Source: JBDTNQ01 sp039933635 (lineage in GTDB: Bacteria; Acidobacteriota; Vicinamibacteria; Vicinamibacterales; SCN-69-37). From it: a stretch of 17,713 bases of DNA. A program made the position numbers and the translations under genes. Where the stretch lies: NCBI GenBank assembly GCA_039933635.1, contig JBDTNQ010000092.1:1-17713 (forward strand), read 5' to 3'. Shown in pieces: positions 7,964 through 14,652 of the stretch (position 1 is the stretch's first letter; every line of letters begins with the position of its first letter). The notes under the pieces were generated by a model. That model did no database searches. It saw only the letters and a list, made by a program, of their open reading frames with translations, and was not told the DNA's origin.

Positions 7964-9270
7964 AACCGCTTGAGGAGGAAGTTCAGGAACGCCCTCCAAT
8001 CCGCTTCAGGGACGGCGTGCGGACCGGTGTGGTAGTACCAGCCAATGTCTCCGTCGATCGATGCCGTATCGAGTGGGGGCATGTCGGCCGCCGGCAGTCC
8101 GCTCTTGCCCAGCAACTGATAGACGGGCGTCGCAGCACGCGCGGCGAGGAACTCGCCGTTCGGGTCCGCCCATTGATCGCCGGTGCCGCCGGTGAGAAAC
8201 ACGCGGCGCGGCGCGCTCAACGCAATCAGCATGTGCGCGTCCACCGGCATCTGCTCCCATCGCCCGGGCCACTGCTGATAGGTGCCTGAGAACCACCACG
8301 GGAAGTTCTGCGCCATGTCGTCGACGGTTTCACCGTAGTCACGTTTCGACAGGGCCGATCCCATCTCGCCGGCGCACGCGGCAAACACGGCAACGATGCG
8401 CGTGTCGAGCGCGGACGCCCACAGCATGGATTTCCCAAGACGGGAAAATCCCTGCAGCGCGATCCGGCGACCGTCCACGGCCGGATCGGTTTGAAGGTAG
8501 TCGATGATGCGGCTGGCGCCCCACGCCCACGCGGAGATGGCACCCCATTCGTCCGAGGCCGGCTGTGTTCGGGCTGACTTCAGGGCGAGCCCGATGACCC
8601 CCTCAGTGAGCGAGTCCGCGACGTCGGGCTGGATGTCCTGATAGCCCACGGTGGCAAATCCCCACCCGCGCTCGAGAATGTCCGCCGCCACCGGCGGATC
8701 GCCGACGGGCAGACTGCGGGCCGCCGCATTGAGGTCGGCGCCGCCTCCGAAGTTCATGATGAGGATCAGAGGCACTCGGCCGGACGCGGATGCCGGTGTC
8801 GTCACGGTCACGTGGATGCGCACGCCGCGCGCCGGGGTACCTACCGAACCCAGCACGTGCTTCACAACCGCCGTTCCGCCATGAGCCCGTCGATCGACGT
8901 CGGTGACGCGCCACGCGATCGTTGGGGCGGTCGCCGGCACCCGACCAAAGATGAACGATTCGTAGAGCTTGATGATCTCGGGGCGCCGCTGCCCGGCCCA
9001 CGCAGACGGCGTCGTGACCTTCCGGCCGTTCGCCAGCAGGAGGGGATCGGGCAGCGTGTACGGCGGGATCTTCGACTCGTCGTAGTTGGAGACATGGCCC
9101 GTGCGCCCGACGAGTCGTCGCGGGTTGCCGTTGGCGTCGGGCGGAAGGCTCGCGCTTCGGCCCGGTGCCGGAGCCGGAGCCTGCTGGGGCGCCGCTTGTC
9201 CCGCGCCGACGGTCGCGGCACCGGCGACTGCGGCCACGAACACGATGACACGAGCCATCCACGCGCGCAT
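7960..9270 (-). CDS. CE15 glucuronoyl (4-O-methyl-glucuronoyl) methylesterase-like secreted alpha/beta hydrolase
   Basis: 436 residues. Seen: signal peptide about 1-26, a short Pro/Ala linker, then an alpha/beta-hydrolase domain. The start at 9270 is fixed by GGAGG 4 bases upstream and the signal peptide; an upstream in-frame start at 9339 is less likely. CE15-type blocks are FGGGADLN (oxyanion-side loop), WAWGASRIIDYL about 248-259, the nucleophile motif GFSRLGKS with Ser276, ALSKRDYGETV about 306-316, GDQWADPNGEF about 364-374, and IGWYYHTGPHAV with His418. CE15 enzymes cleave the ester between lignin alcohols and glucuronic acid on xylan. The Glu usually found about 23 residues after the Ser appears replaced by Cys299; Asp365 may serve as the acid instead. 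Substrate could be another uronate ester. Convergent with the MBL-fold gene and divergent from yaeQ, so it has its own promoter. Confidence 0.88.
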   Translation of the reverse strand: MRAWMARVIVFVAAVAGAATVGAGQAAPQQAPAPAPGRSASLPPDANGNPRRLVGRTGHVSNYDESKIPPYTLPDPLLLANGRKVTTPSAWAGQRRPEIIKLYESFIFGRVPATAPTIAWRVTDVDRRAHGGTAVVKHVLGSVGTPARGVRIHVTVTTPASASGRVPLILIMNFGGGADLNAAARSLPVGDPPVAADILERGWGFATVGYQDIQPDVADSLTEGVIGLALKSARTQPASDEWGAISAWAWGASRIIDYLQTDPAVDGRRIALQGFSRLGKSMLWASALDTRIVAVFAACAGEMGSALSKRDYGETVDDMAQNFPWWFSGTYQQWPGRWEQMPVDAHMLIALSAPRRVFLTGGTGDQWADPNGEFLAARAATPVYQLLGKSGLPAADMPPLDTASIDGDIGWYYHTGPHAVPEADWRAFLNFLLKRF

Positions 9271-9274
9271 GAGA

Positions 9275-9301
9275 CCTCCGCAAGTCGTGATGGCGCGGAG
9301 G
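9275..9301. promoter_or_regulatory. Inverted repeat overlapping the esterase ribosome binding site
   Basis: CCTCCGC (9275-9281) and GCGGAGG (9295-9301) are perfect 7-bp arms with a 13-base spacer. Read on the minus strand, the downstream arm GCGGAGG contains the Shine-Dalgarno sequence of the esterase gene starting at 9270. If transcription begins upstream of 9301, an mRNA hairpin would hide the ribosome site. It could instead be a DNA operator in the 58-bp divergent gap with yaeQ. Confidence 0.35.
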
Positions 9302-9328
9302 ATATCACCCGGACTACAGTCCTCGTCG

Positions 9329-9889
9329 GTGGCCCTCACAGCAACGATTCACAACTTCGACATCGACCTCGCGGATTCGGATCGCGGCGTCTACGAAACG
9401 TTGGCGCTGCGCGTGGCGCGCCACCCATCGGAGAGCGAGGAATACCTCGTCGCCCGCGTGCTCGCATACTGCCTCGAATACGGAGAAGGGATCGGCTTCT
9501 CGAGCGGCATCTCGGATCCGGACGATCCGACGATTGCCATCCGAGACCTGACCGGCGTCATCAGGACGTGGATCGACATCGGCACACCTGAAGGGGACCG
9601 CCTGCATAAGGCCGGGAAGGTCGCGCGACGAGTTGTCGTCTACTGCCACAAGGACCCGACACAGTGGCTGCGTCAACTGGCGGGCGCGCGGATGCATCGC
9701 GCCGACGCGCTCGAGCTCTACGGCTTCGAATCGTCGTTCATCAAGACGATCGCGACGAAGCTGGCGCGGCGGATGGCGTTCGCGTTGACGGTCTCAGACC
9801 GACAGCTGCTTATCGCGCTCGATGACGGGGTGATCGAAGGCAGCGTGACCACGCTCCGCCCGCTCGAACCCGACACTGCTCGTTCGTAG
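9329..9889 (+). CDS. yaeQ: YaeQ family protein
   Basis: 186 residues from a GTG at 9329, close to the usual YaeQ length of about 180. The start was chosen because the family begins with a sequence like ALxATIY; here it reads VALTATIHNFDIDLADSDRG. Other family blocks seen are LALRVARHPSE about 25-35, the acidic ISDPDDP about 61-67, RDLTGVIRTWIDIG about 72-85 and VARRVVVYCHKD about 98-109. YaeQ adopts a PD-(D/E)xK nuclease-like fold; its cellular role is unsettled, and links to transcription elongation phenotypes in enterobacteria are old. No strong ribosome site is visible before the GTG. It is divergent from the esterase gene by 58 bp and convergent with the dehydrogenase. The upstream open frame overlapping the esterase gene is not part of the protein. 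Confidence 0.93.
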   Translation: MALTATIHNFDIDLADSDRGVYETLALRVARHPSESEEYLVARVLAYCLEYGEGIGFSSGISDPDDPTIAIRDLTGVIRTWIDIGTPEGDRLHKAGKVARRVVVYCHKDPTQWLRQLAGARMHRADALELYGFESSFIKTIATKLARRMAFALTVSDRQLLIALDDGVIEGSVTTLRPLEPDTARS

Positions 9890-9958
9890 GCTCGGGGTCC
9901 AACGCGCCGCCTCTCCGGCTACGTGCGCAGGACGAACAGGCGGACGGCACATCGATGG

Positions 9959-9988
9959 CCTCACGCGGGCTTCGTACGTGTCGTGAGG
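9959..9988. terminator. Possible bidirectional hairpin between convergent genes
   Basis: CCTCACG (9959-9965) and CGTGAGG (9982-9988) are perfect 7-bp arms around a 16-base loop, in the 144-bp gap between the stops of yaeQ (+) and the dehydrogenase (-). No U-tract follows on either side, so intrinsic termination is uncertain; position is the main support. Confidence 0.3.
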
Positions 9989-10033
9989 TTGACGCGAGTG
10001 TGAGCTGCCCGTGCAGCGCGATCGGCTCCAGAA

Positions 10034-10759
10034 CTAGCGCGTGGAAAGGACGATCTCGTCCACGATGGCGTGGGACGGAAGCGTCGCGGCGAGCCACACA
10101 CAGGCCGCCAGATCCTCGGGTTGCAGCATACGGGCGCGCAGTTCCGGCGGCGGCGGCTGCGGACGTTTGTCGAGCAGCGGGGTATTCACGTCCCGGGGAA
10201 AGATGGACGTGGCCCGGATGCCGTTCGCGCGCTCCTCAGCGTTGATCTGCTGCGTCAGGCCCGTCATCCCGAACTTGGACGTCACGTAGGCCGGCCCGGC
10301 CAGATCGCGCGCCTGTTTACCCACATCCGAGTTGATGTTCACGATGGTGCCGTCCCGATGCTCACGCATCGACGGCAGAAACGCGCGGATGCAGTAATAC
10401 GCGCCGTTGAGGTTCGTGTCGACGACGCGATGCCAGTCTTCGAGTGAAAGCTCGCAGAGGCTGCGTCGCGGCACGTTGATGCCAGCCGCGTTCACGAGCA
10501 CGGCCGCGGTCCCAAAGCGCGCGAGTACACCGGCCGCCATGGCCGCGACGTCCGGCGCCTGACTCACGTCGCAGACGAACGTCGCGCTCCTCGGACGCGC
10601 CTCGGGCGCCAGCAACGCCACGGTCTCACGCAACGTGCCGTCCGTCCGGCCGACCAGGGCGACCTGCCAGCCTTCCAGCGCGAAGCGTACGGCAACGGCA
10701 CGCCCAATGCCGCTACCCGCGCCGGTGACCACGATGGTTTTGCCTTGAGATCCACTCAT
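10034..10759 (-). CDS. Short-chain dehydrogenase/reductase (SDR), NAD(P)-dependent
   Basis: 241 residues, a typical length for a classical SDR. Seen: Rossmann cofactor motif TGAGSGIG at 12-19, NAAG at 90-93, Asn116 in DTNLNG, a candidate catalytic Ser144 in NINSD, and Tyr158/Lys162 in YVTSK. The stretch NINSDVGK, then SKFGMTGLTQQINAEER, NTPLLDKRP and PED.A.CV resembles an SDR subgroup common in acidobacteria and soil bacteria; the substrate is unknown. The usual PG after strand six reads FPRDVNTP, so the conserved Gly is Arg. A cofactor preference is not clear: GRTD follows strand two, which could fit NADP. It lies 109 bp downstream of receptor 3 on the same strand, separated by possible hairpins, so it probably has its own promoter. 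No strong ribosome site is seen. Confidence 0.93.
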   Translation of the reverse strand: MSGSQGKTIVVTGAGSGIGRAVAVRFALEGWQVALVGRTDGTLRETVALLAPEARPRSATFVCDVSQAPDVAAMAAGVLARFGTAAVLVNAAGINVPRRSLCELSLEDWHRVVDTNLNGAYYCIRAFLPSMREHRDGTIVNINSDVGKQARDLAGPAYVTSKFGMTGLTQQINAEERANGIRATSIFPRDVNTPLLDKRPQPPPPELRARMLQPEDLAACVWLAATLPSHAIVDEIVLSTR

Positions 10760-10805
10760 TGAAGTGGACGTATCTTCCTATATCTGCTTTCCAATCGGTA
10801 ATGGG

Positions 10806-10840
10806 GCCCAACGAAACATTTGGGCGATTGTGGGAATCGC
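10806..10840. terminator. Two overlapping hairpins downstream of receptor 3
   Basis: Stem 1 pairs GCCCAA (10806-10811) with TTGGGC (10820-10825). Stem 2 pairs GCGATT (10824-10829) with AATCGC (10835-10840). They share two bases, so full stems exclude each other. The site lies in the 109-bp gap between the stop of receptor 3 and the start of the dehydrogenase, both on the minus strand. It may end the receptor message or lie in the leader of the dehydrogenase. No clear U-tract. Confidence 0.3.
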
Positions 10841-10868
10841 TCGACCGAACCCGCGCGCCTCGCAGGTG

Positions 10869-13499
10869 TCAGAAGCCGAAGCGCGCCCCCATCTCCACCT
10901 TCCGCGGATTCAGCACGTTCGTTGGTTGTCCGAAGAACGGCGACGTCACCACGCCGCTATAGCCCGTGTAGTTGTGGTGGTTGGTCAGGTTCTGGGCGGC
11001 AAGGTAGAGTTCCACCCGCCAGCGTCGATCCTCGGCGCCGCCATCGAAACCGCCGTTCAGGCCTCCACCACCGCCGCCGCGCAAGATGATCCGGTCGCCG
11101 CCGCCGCCACCACCGCGCCGGGCGGGTCCGCCAAATCCGATCGCGTACGACAGCCGACCAGCGATGTCCCACTGACTCGCAGTCCTGGCTGAGTTGCGCG
11201 CCACGCCCTCCGGCCGATCCGTGAACTGTCCATCACCGTTCGAATCCTGCCCGGAGGTGATCGTGTATGGAATACCGGAACTGCCACGGGCACTGATGTT
11301 GACGGCGAGATTCGATCGAATCCTCGTCGTCAGGTTGGCGCCGAAGCGATGCCGCGGCAGGATCGGCCCCCACTCGGCCAGGAGGCCACCAGACGCCGGC
11401 AGCGCGAACGCGCCGGTGGTGTTGGTCCGCACCGACGCCAGTGTGTAGTTCACACCGACGAACGTCCGATGCCAGCGCGGCCACGTCAGCGTCAGGTTCG
11501 CGTTCAACATGCGGGTGCGCTGGCTCGCGTCTGTGACCGCGCGAATGACGTCGCGAAAAGCCGGATCCGGCCGTCCATCCGGCCCAACGGGATTCTCATT
11601 GCGACCGCGCAGCAGGCTCGACGACATCCGCTCGGCGTAGGTCGCACCGAGCCGTGCGGGCGGGGCCAGCGACTGATCCATCCCCACGTTCCAGCTGGAC
11701 GTCTCAGGGAGCGCGAACGCGGCATCGAGCTCGTACCGCGTCGGCGGCGCGATCGTCCCGGCAGTGCCCGGATCCGGATACGCAGGACTTGCCACGACGA
11801 CCTCCTGCTGACGCACGCCGTCGAGCGTCTGTGCCTGCTCGTAGACATCTGCATCGAGCCAATCGGTGAACTTGCCCCACCCACCGCGCACGGTCGTCTT
11901 GCCGCTCTTGAACGGCGCCCACGTCAGGGTCGCGCGCGGCGCGAGATTCCACCAGTCGCGCGCTGTCGACTGCCCTTCGTAGCGTACGCCGACGCTCAGC
12001 AGCAGGATTCGGCGCATGCGGTAATCGTCCTGGACGTACGCGCCGATCTGCGTGTTCGTGTAGCGCACAAGCGGATCGCCGATGCGCTTCGTGAACAGCG
12101 AGGCGCGTCCGGCCTGATAGTCGTCGAGGCTGGAGAACGTGAACGTGCCGAGATAGTTGGACTGCTCCGTTGTCCGATAGCGCCCGGATTCGACAACGGC
12201 GCCGGCACGATACGAGTGCGAGCCGCGAACGTAGTCGACGTCTGAGGCGGCCTCGAGCCCGACGGAACGGCGATCCCCGGCTTGCTGCGCCCCTCCCATC
12301 GTGAATGCGTCGAGCACGCGAATGGTGGGCGTCTCGCGAAGCGATTGGACGGACGATCGCGACCACTGCAGTTGGAGACGCGAGTCGATGAACAACCGCC
12401 GGCCTATCGGCCCGTTCTCGGTGACCCGCAACGTCTGCTCGTTCGATCGGGCCGCGTAGGCGCGATCGGCAAGGTTGTATCCGCCAACCCCGAGGTTGCC
12501 TCGCTCCATCCTGGTCACCTGGAAGCTGGCCGTCAGCAGGTGACTGGCGCCGATGGCTTGATCGAAGCGGCCTCCGCCCTCGCTGTGACGCGTGACCTGC
12601 GACGTCGCTGTCGCGTCAGTGCCGTCCGGCAGCGCCGCCAGCAGCGAACCTGCGTCCCGCTCCCGGCCCCCGGCGGCGTCGAGGCTGAACGACGACCTCC
12701 CGGGCACCACCGCGCCGCCAATCGAGATGCCTCCGCGTCTCACACTCTCGTCACCCTTGGCCGGCACAAACGGGTTGGCGGCATTCAGGACGTCATCACG
12801 GAAAGCTGTGTTCACCGATCCACCGACCGGATCGCTGCCGGGCTGCGTGCTGATGTCGACGAACATCGCGCCGTTCATGCCCCCGTGACTCTGTGCGGCA
12901 AAGTTGTCCATCCGCGGCAGACGAATCGATCGGATCTGGGACTTCGATGGCAATCTGCCGCCTGTGAAGCCGTCGATCCTGAAGGTGGCGCCGGGCGGCG
13001 ACATGGCCTGCAGCACCGCTTTCATCTCATCCGGGTCGTCGGGCAATGCATCGATCTGCTCACGCGAGAGCATGGTCGAGAACGCGCTGCCGCCTGGATC
13101 GAGTGCTGACGACTGCTTGTCTCGGCCGACAGTCACGTCCTCGGCGACCTTTTTGAGTGGCAGCGTCACGGTGCGCCTGTTGGGTCCAGGTCGCACGCGA
13201 TAGTCGCGCAGGTTGACGCCGTCGAAACCAGGAAACTCCGCGCGAATCGCATAACGGCCTGGCGTGAGCGCATCGAACGACGCGATGCCGTCTGCGCCGC
13301 TGACCGTGGAGGCTGGCGACGACGGTTGAACGTCTGTCCGGGTGATCTCGATTCGGGCCCCCGCAACAGACGCACCGCTCGGATCGGTAACGACGATCGC
13401 GAGCGAAGCGGCAGCCGACCGAACCTGCGCCCAGGCGAAAGGCGCCGGCCACATGACAACCGCGACGCAGACGAACGTGACCTGCAGCCTGGCGCGCAT
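10869..13499 (-). CDS. TonB-dependent receptor with N-terminal CarboxypepD_reg-like domain (receptor 3)
   Basis: 876 residues, Oar-like outer-membrane transporter. The frame is open upstream to 13844, but the ATG at 13499 is preferred: a signal peptide follows (hydrophobic core about 8-23, AWA/Q near 24) and the upstream frame overlaps the LolA-like gene. A GTG three codons upstream (13508) overlaps that gene's stop and is an alternative. Seen: regulatory-like domain about 30-118 (VTDPSGASVAGARI, TPGRYAIRAEFPGF); possible TonB-box-like EDVTVG near 120; short plug with RIDGFTGGRLPSKSQIRSI about 174-192; barrel; C-terminal NLTNHHNYTGYSGVV and final Phe. The plug retains IDGF where receptors 1 and 2 have VDSF, marking a different branch. 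A Gly-rich loop (two runs of six Gly, around 11060-11125) precedes the last strands. It starts 5 bp after the LolA-like copy B, a clear two-gene operon. Confidence 0.94.
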   Translation of the reverse strand: MRARLQVTFVCVAVVMWPAPFAWAQVRSAAASLAIVVTDPSGASVAGARIEITRTDVQPSSPASTVSGADGIASFDALTPGRYAIRAEFPGFDGVNLRDYRVRPGPNRRTVTLPLKKVAEDVTVGRDKQSSALDPGGSAFSTMLSREQIDALPDDPDEMKAVLQAMSPPGATFRIDGFTGGRLPSKSQIRSIRLPRMDNFAAQSHGGMNGAMFVDISTQPGSDPVGGSVNTAFRDDVLNAANPFVPAKGDESVRRGGISIGGAVVPGRSSFSLDAAGGRERDAGSLLAALPDGTDATATSQVTRHSEGGGRFDQAIGASHLLTASFQVTRMERGNLGVGGYNLADRAYAARSNEQTLRVTENGPIGRRLFIDSRLQLQWSRSSVQSLRETPTIRVLDAFTMGGAQQAGDRRSVGLEAASDVDYVRGSHSYRAGAVVESGRYRTTEQSNYLGTFTFSSLDDYQAGRASLFTKRIGDPLVRYTNTQIGAYVQDDYRMRRILLLSVGVRYEGQSTARDWWNLAPRATLTWAPFKSGKTTVRGGWGKFTDWLDADVYEQAQTLDGVRQQEVVVASPAYPDPGTAGTIAPPTRYELDAAFALPETSSWNVGMDQSLAPPARLGATYAERMSSSLLRGRNENPVGPDGRPDPAFRDVIRAVTDASQRTRMLNANLTLTWPRWHRTFVGVNYTLASVRTNTTGAFALPASGGLLAEWGPILPRHRFGANLTTRIRSNLAVNISARGSSGIPYTITSGQDSNGDGQFTDRPEGVARNSARTASQWDIAGRLSYAIGFGGPARRGGGGGGDRIILRGGGGGGLNGGFDGGAEDRRWRVELYLAAQNLTNHHNYTGYSGVVTSPFFGQPTNVLNPRKVEMGARFGF

Positions 13500-13504
13500 G
13501 ATGC

Positions 13505-14500
13505 TCACTTCGTGGTCGAGAACGTCTTCGCGTCGATGCGCGGGTTCACTCGGATGCGATCGAAGACGATTTCGTCGCGCGGCTTGCCGTCGACCGTCCG
13601 GGTGAGGCGTGTTGGCAACTTCACACCGTCGTAGGTCCTGTAGTCCCCGTAGAACACGCGATACTCGACGATGCGGCGCGCGGCTTCGGCTTCGCGAATA
13701 CGGGCTGCCATCTCTGGCCCACTGGGATTCATGGGCGGGCCGGAGACTGGACCGGAACCACCGCCGCGAAACACCTGCACCTGCTCGCCACGGCCATCGC
13801 CGCGGTTGTCGATGCGGACCTCCAGCGGCTCCTTGGCCATCCACGACAGGAACAGCGGCATATGGCTCGTGGCGTCGACAAACAGCCTCGCCTTCAGCTC
13901 GTCCGGTCCCGCGACATCGATCACGTCGGCCATGCCGTCTGGTGATTCCGCCCGGCCGCCCGACGCAAACGTCAGCGGCACGCCGGCGAACGACGATGCG
14001 AACATACCCAGCGTGAACTGGGCGAACTCGAGGCGGGCCTCCGCCAGCAGGCGGCTGTTCGCGGCCTGGATCTCTTCTGGCGTGCGGGCCGCACCGTTCG
14101 CGCCCGGCCCCGCGATCTCGATGTGAAACACGTTCCCGCCGTCGCCCCCGCTCATCAGGGCCGGAGGCGTATCGATGATGTTGATGAGCGTGTCGCCGTT
14201 GAAGCCGAAGAGGCGATACACGCTCGTCGGTCCCATCGCCATCAGCACGGACCGTTTCATCACGCGATCGGGCAGCGCGATGGAGAGCTCGAAGTCATGA
14301 TCTTCGATTGCACCGTTCGGCCCGCTACTCCGGGTCCGGCCGGTGGCGACGAGCGTTCTCATGGCGGCAATGCGGGACAACCCGCCGAGAGCCTCGCGCG
14401 TCGGGGCCAGAACGCCGGCGGCGTCGGGAGCTTGCGCGGCAGGAACGGCCGTCGCGCCGATGAATGCAAACGCCAATGCCAGGCGTCCAGTCCGTGTCAT
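13505..14500 (-). CDS. Secreted LolA-like / outer-membrane lipoprotein-sorting-type protein (copy B)
   Basis: 331 residues. Seen: a signal peptide about 1-22 ending AAQA, no lipobox cysteine, so a soluble periplasmic protein is expected. The mature part matches copy A (2684-3799) in the same order: EALGGLSRIAAMRTLVATGRT, LPDRVMKRS, FNGDTLI, FAQFTLGMFASSF..VPLTF, GMADVIDVAGP, PLFLSW, VFYGDYRTYDGVKLPTRL and IVFDRIRVNPRID. Copy A's long Pro-rich linker is missing. A lipid- or lipoprotein-binding beta-sheet fold is my inference; exact function is unknown. GGAGG lies 6 bases before the ATG, and a GC-rich hairpin lies just upstream of it. It is 5 bp upstream of receptor 3 and divergent from a two-component system, whose response regulator could control it. 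Confidence 0.88.
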   Translation of the reverse strand: MTRTGRLALAFAFIGATAVPAAQAPDAAGVLAPTREALGGLSRIAAMRTLVATGRTRSSGPNGAIEDHDFELSIALPDRVMKRSVLMAMGPTSVYRLFGFNGDTLINIIDTPPALMSGGDGGNVFHIEIAGPGANGAARTPEEIQAANSRLLAEARLEFAQFTLGMFASSFAGVPLTFASGGRAESPDGMADVIDVAGPDELKARLFVDATSHMPLFLSWMAKEPLEVRIDNRGDGRGEQVQVFRGGGSGPVSGPPMNPSGPEMAARIREAEAARRIVEYRVFYGDYRTYDGVKLPTRLTRTVDGKPRDEIVFDRIRVNPRIDAKTFSTTK

Positions 14501-14512
14501 GAAGATCCTCCC

Positions 14513-14529
14513 GCGCCGTTCTGCGGCGC
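14513..14529. promoter_or_regulatory. GC-only hairpin just upstream of the LolA-like copy B ribosome site
   Basis: GCGCCG (14513-14518) and CGGCGC (14524-14529) are perfect 6-bp arms with a 5-base loop. On the minus strand the hairpin ends 2 bases before the GGAGG ribosome site of the gene starting at 14500. It could tune translation or RNA stability if within the leader. Confidence 0.3.
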
Positions 14530-14565
14530 ACGGGACTCATGCTGCGCGGCCTCGCCTCGAAGGTG

Positions 14566-14596
14566 GTTAAGGACAGGCAAAGAGATTGTTAAGAAC
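14566..14596. promoter_or_regulatory. Direct repeat GTTAAGRAC at 22-bp period, candidate response-regulator box
   Basis: GTTAAGGAC (14566-14574) and GTTAAGAAC (14588-14596) match in 8 of 9 bases and are offset by exactly 22 bp, two helical turns. A degenerate middle copy, GCAAAGAGA, begins at 14577, giving an 11-bp period like the direct repeats bound by OmpR/PhoB-family regulators. The site is in the 152-bp divergent gap between the LolA-like/receptor 3 operon and the histidine kinase/response regulator operon. I did not find the motif in the other intergenic gaps of the window. Confidence 0.45.
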
Positions 14597-14652
14597 GTAA
14601 AACCTGCGTTCCCAAGCGCGTCTCGCGCGGAATCGGCTGCTAGACTCCGGCC

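Noticed and set aside
9086..9328. 81-codon upstream extension of yaeQ
   Set aside because: It runs antisense through the esterase signal peptide, and the family N-terminus begins at the GTG at 9329.
11349..13109. Two long plus-strand open frames (11349-12245 and 12282-13109)
   Set aside because: Both are antisense to receptor 3, whose domains are continuous on the minus strand.
13500..13844. 115-codon upstream extension of receptor 3
   Set aside because: It overlaps the LolA-like gene in another frame, and a signal peptide begins at 13499.
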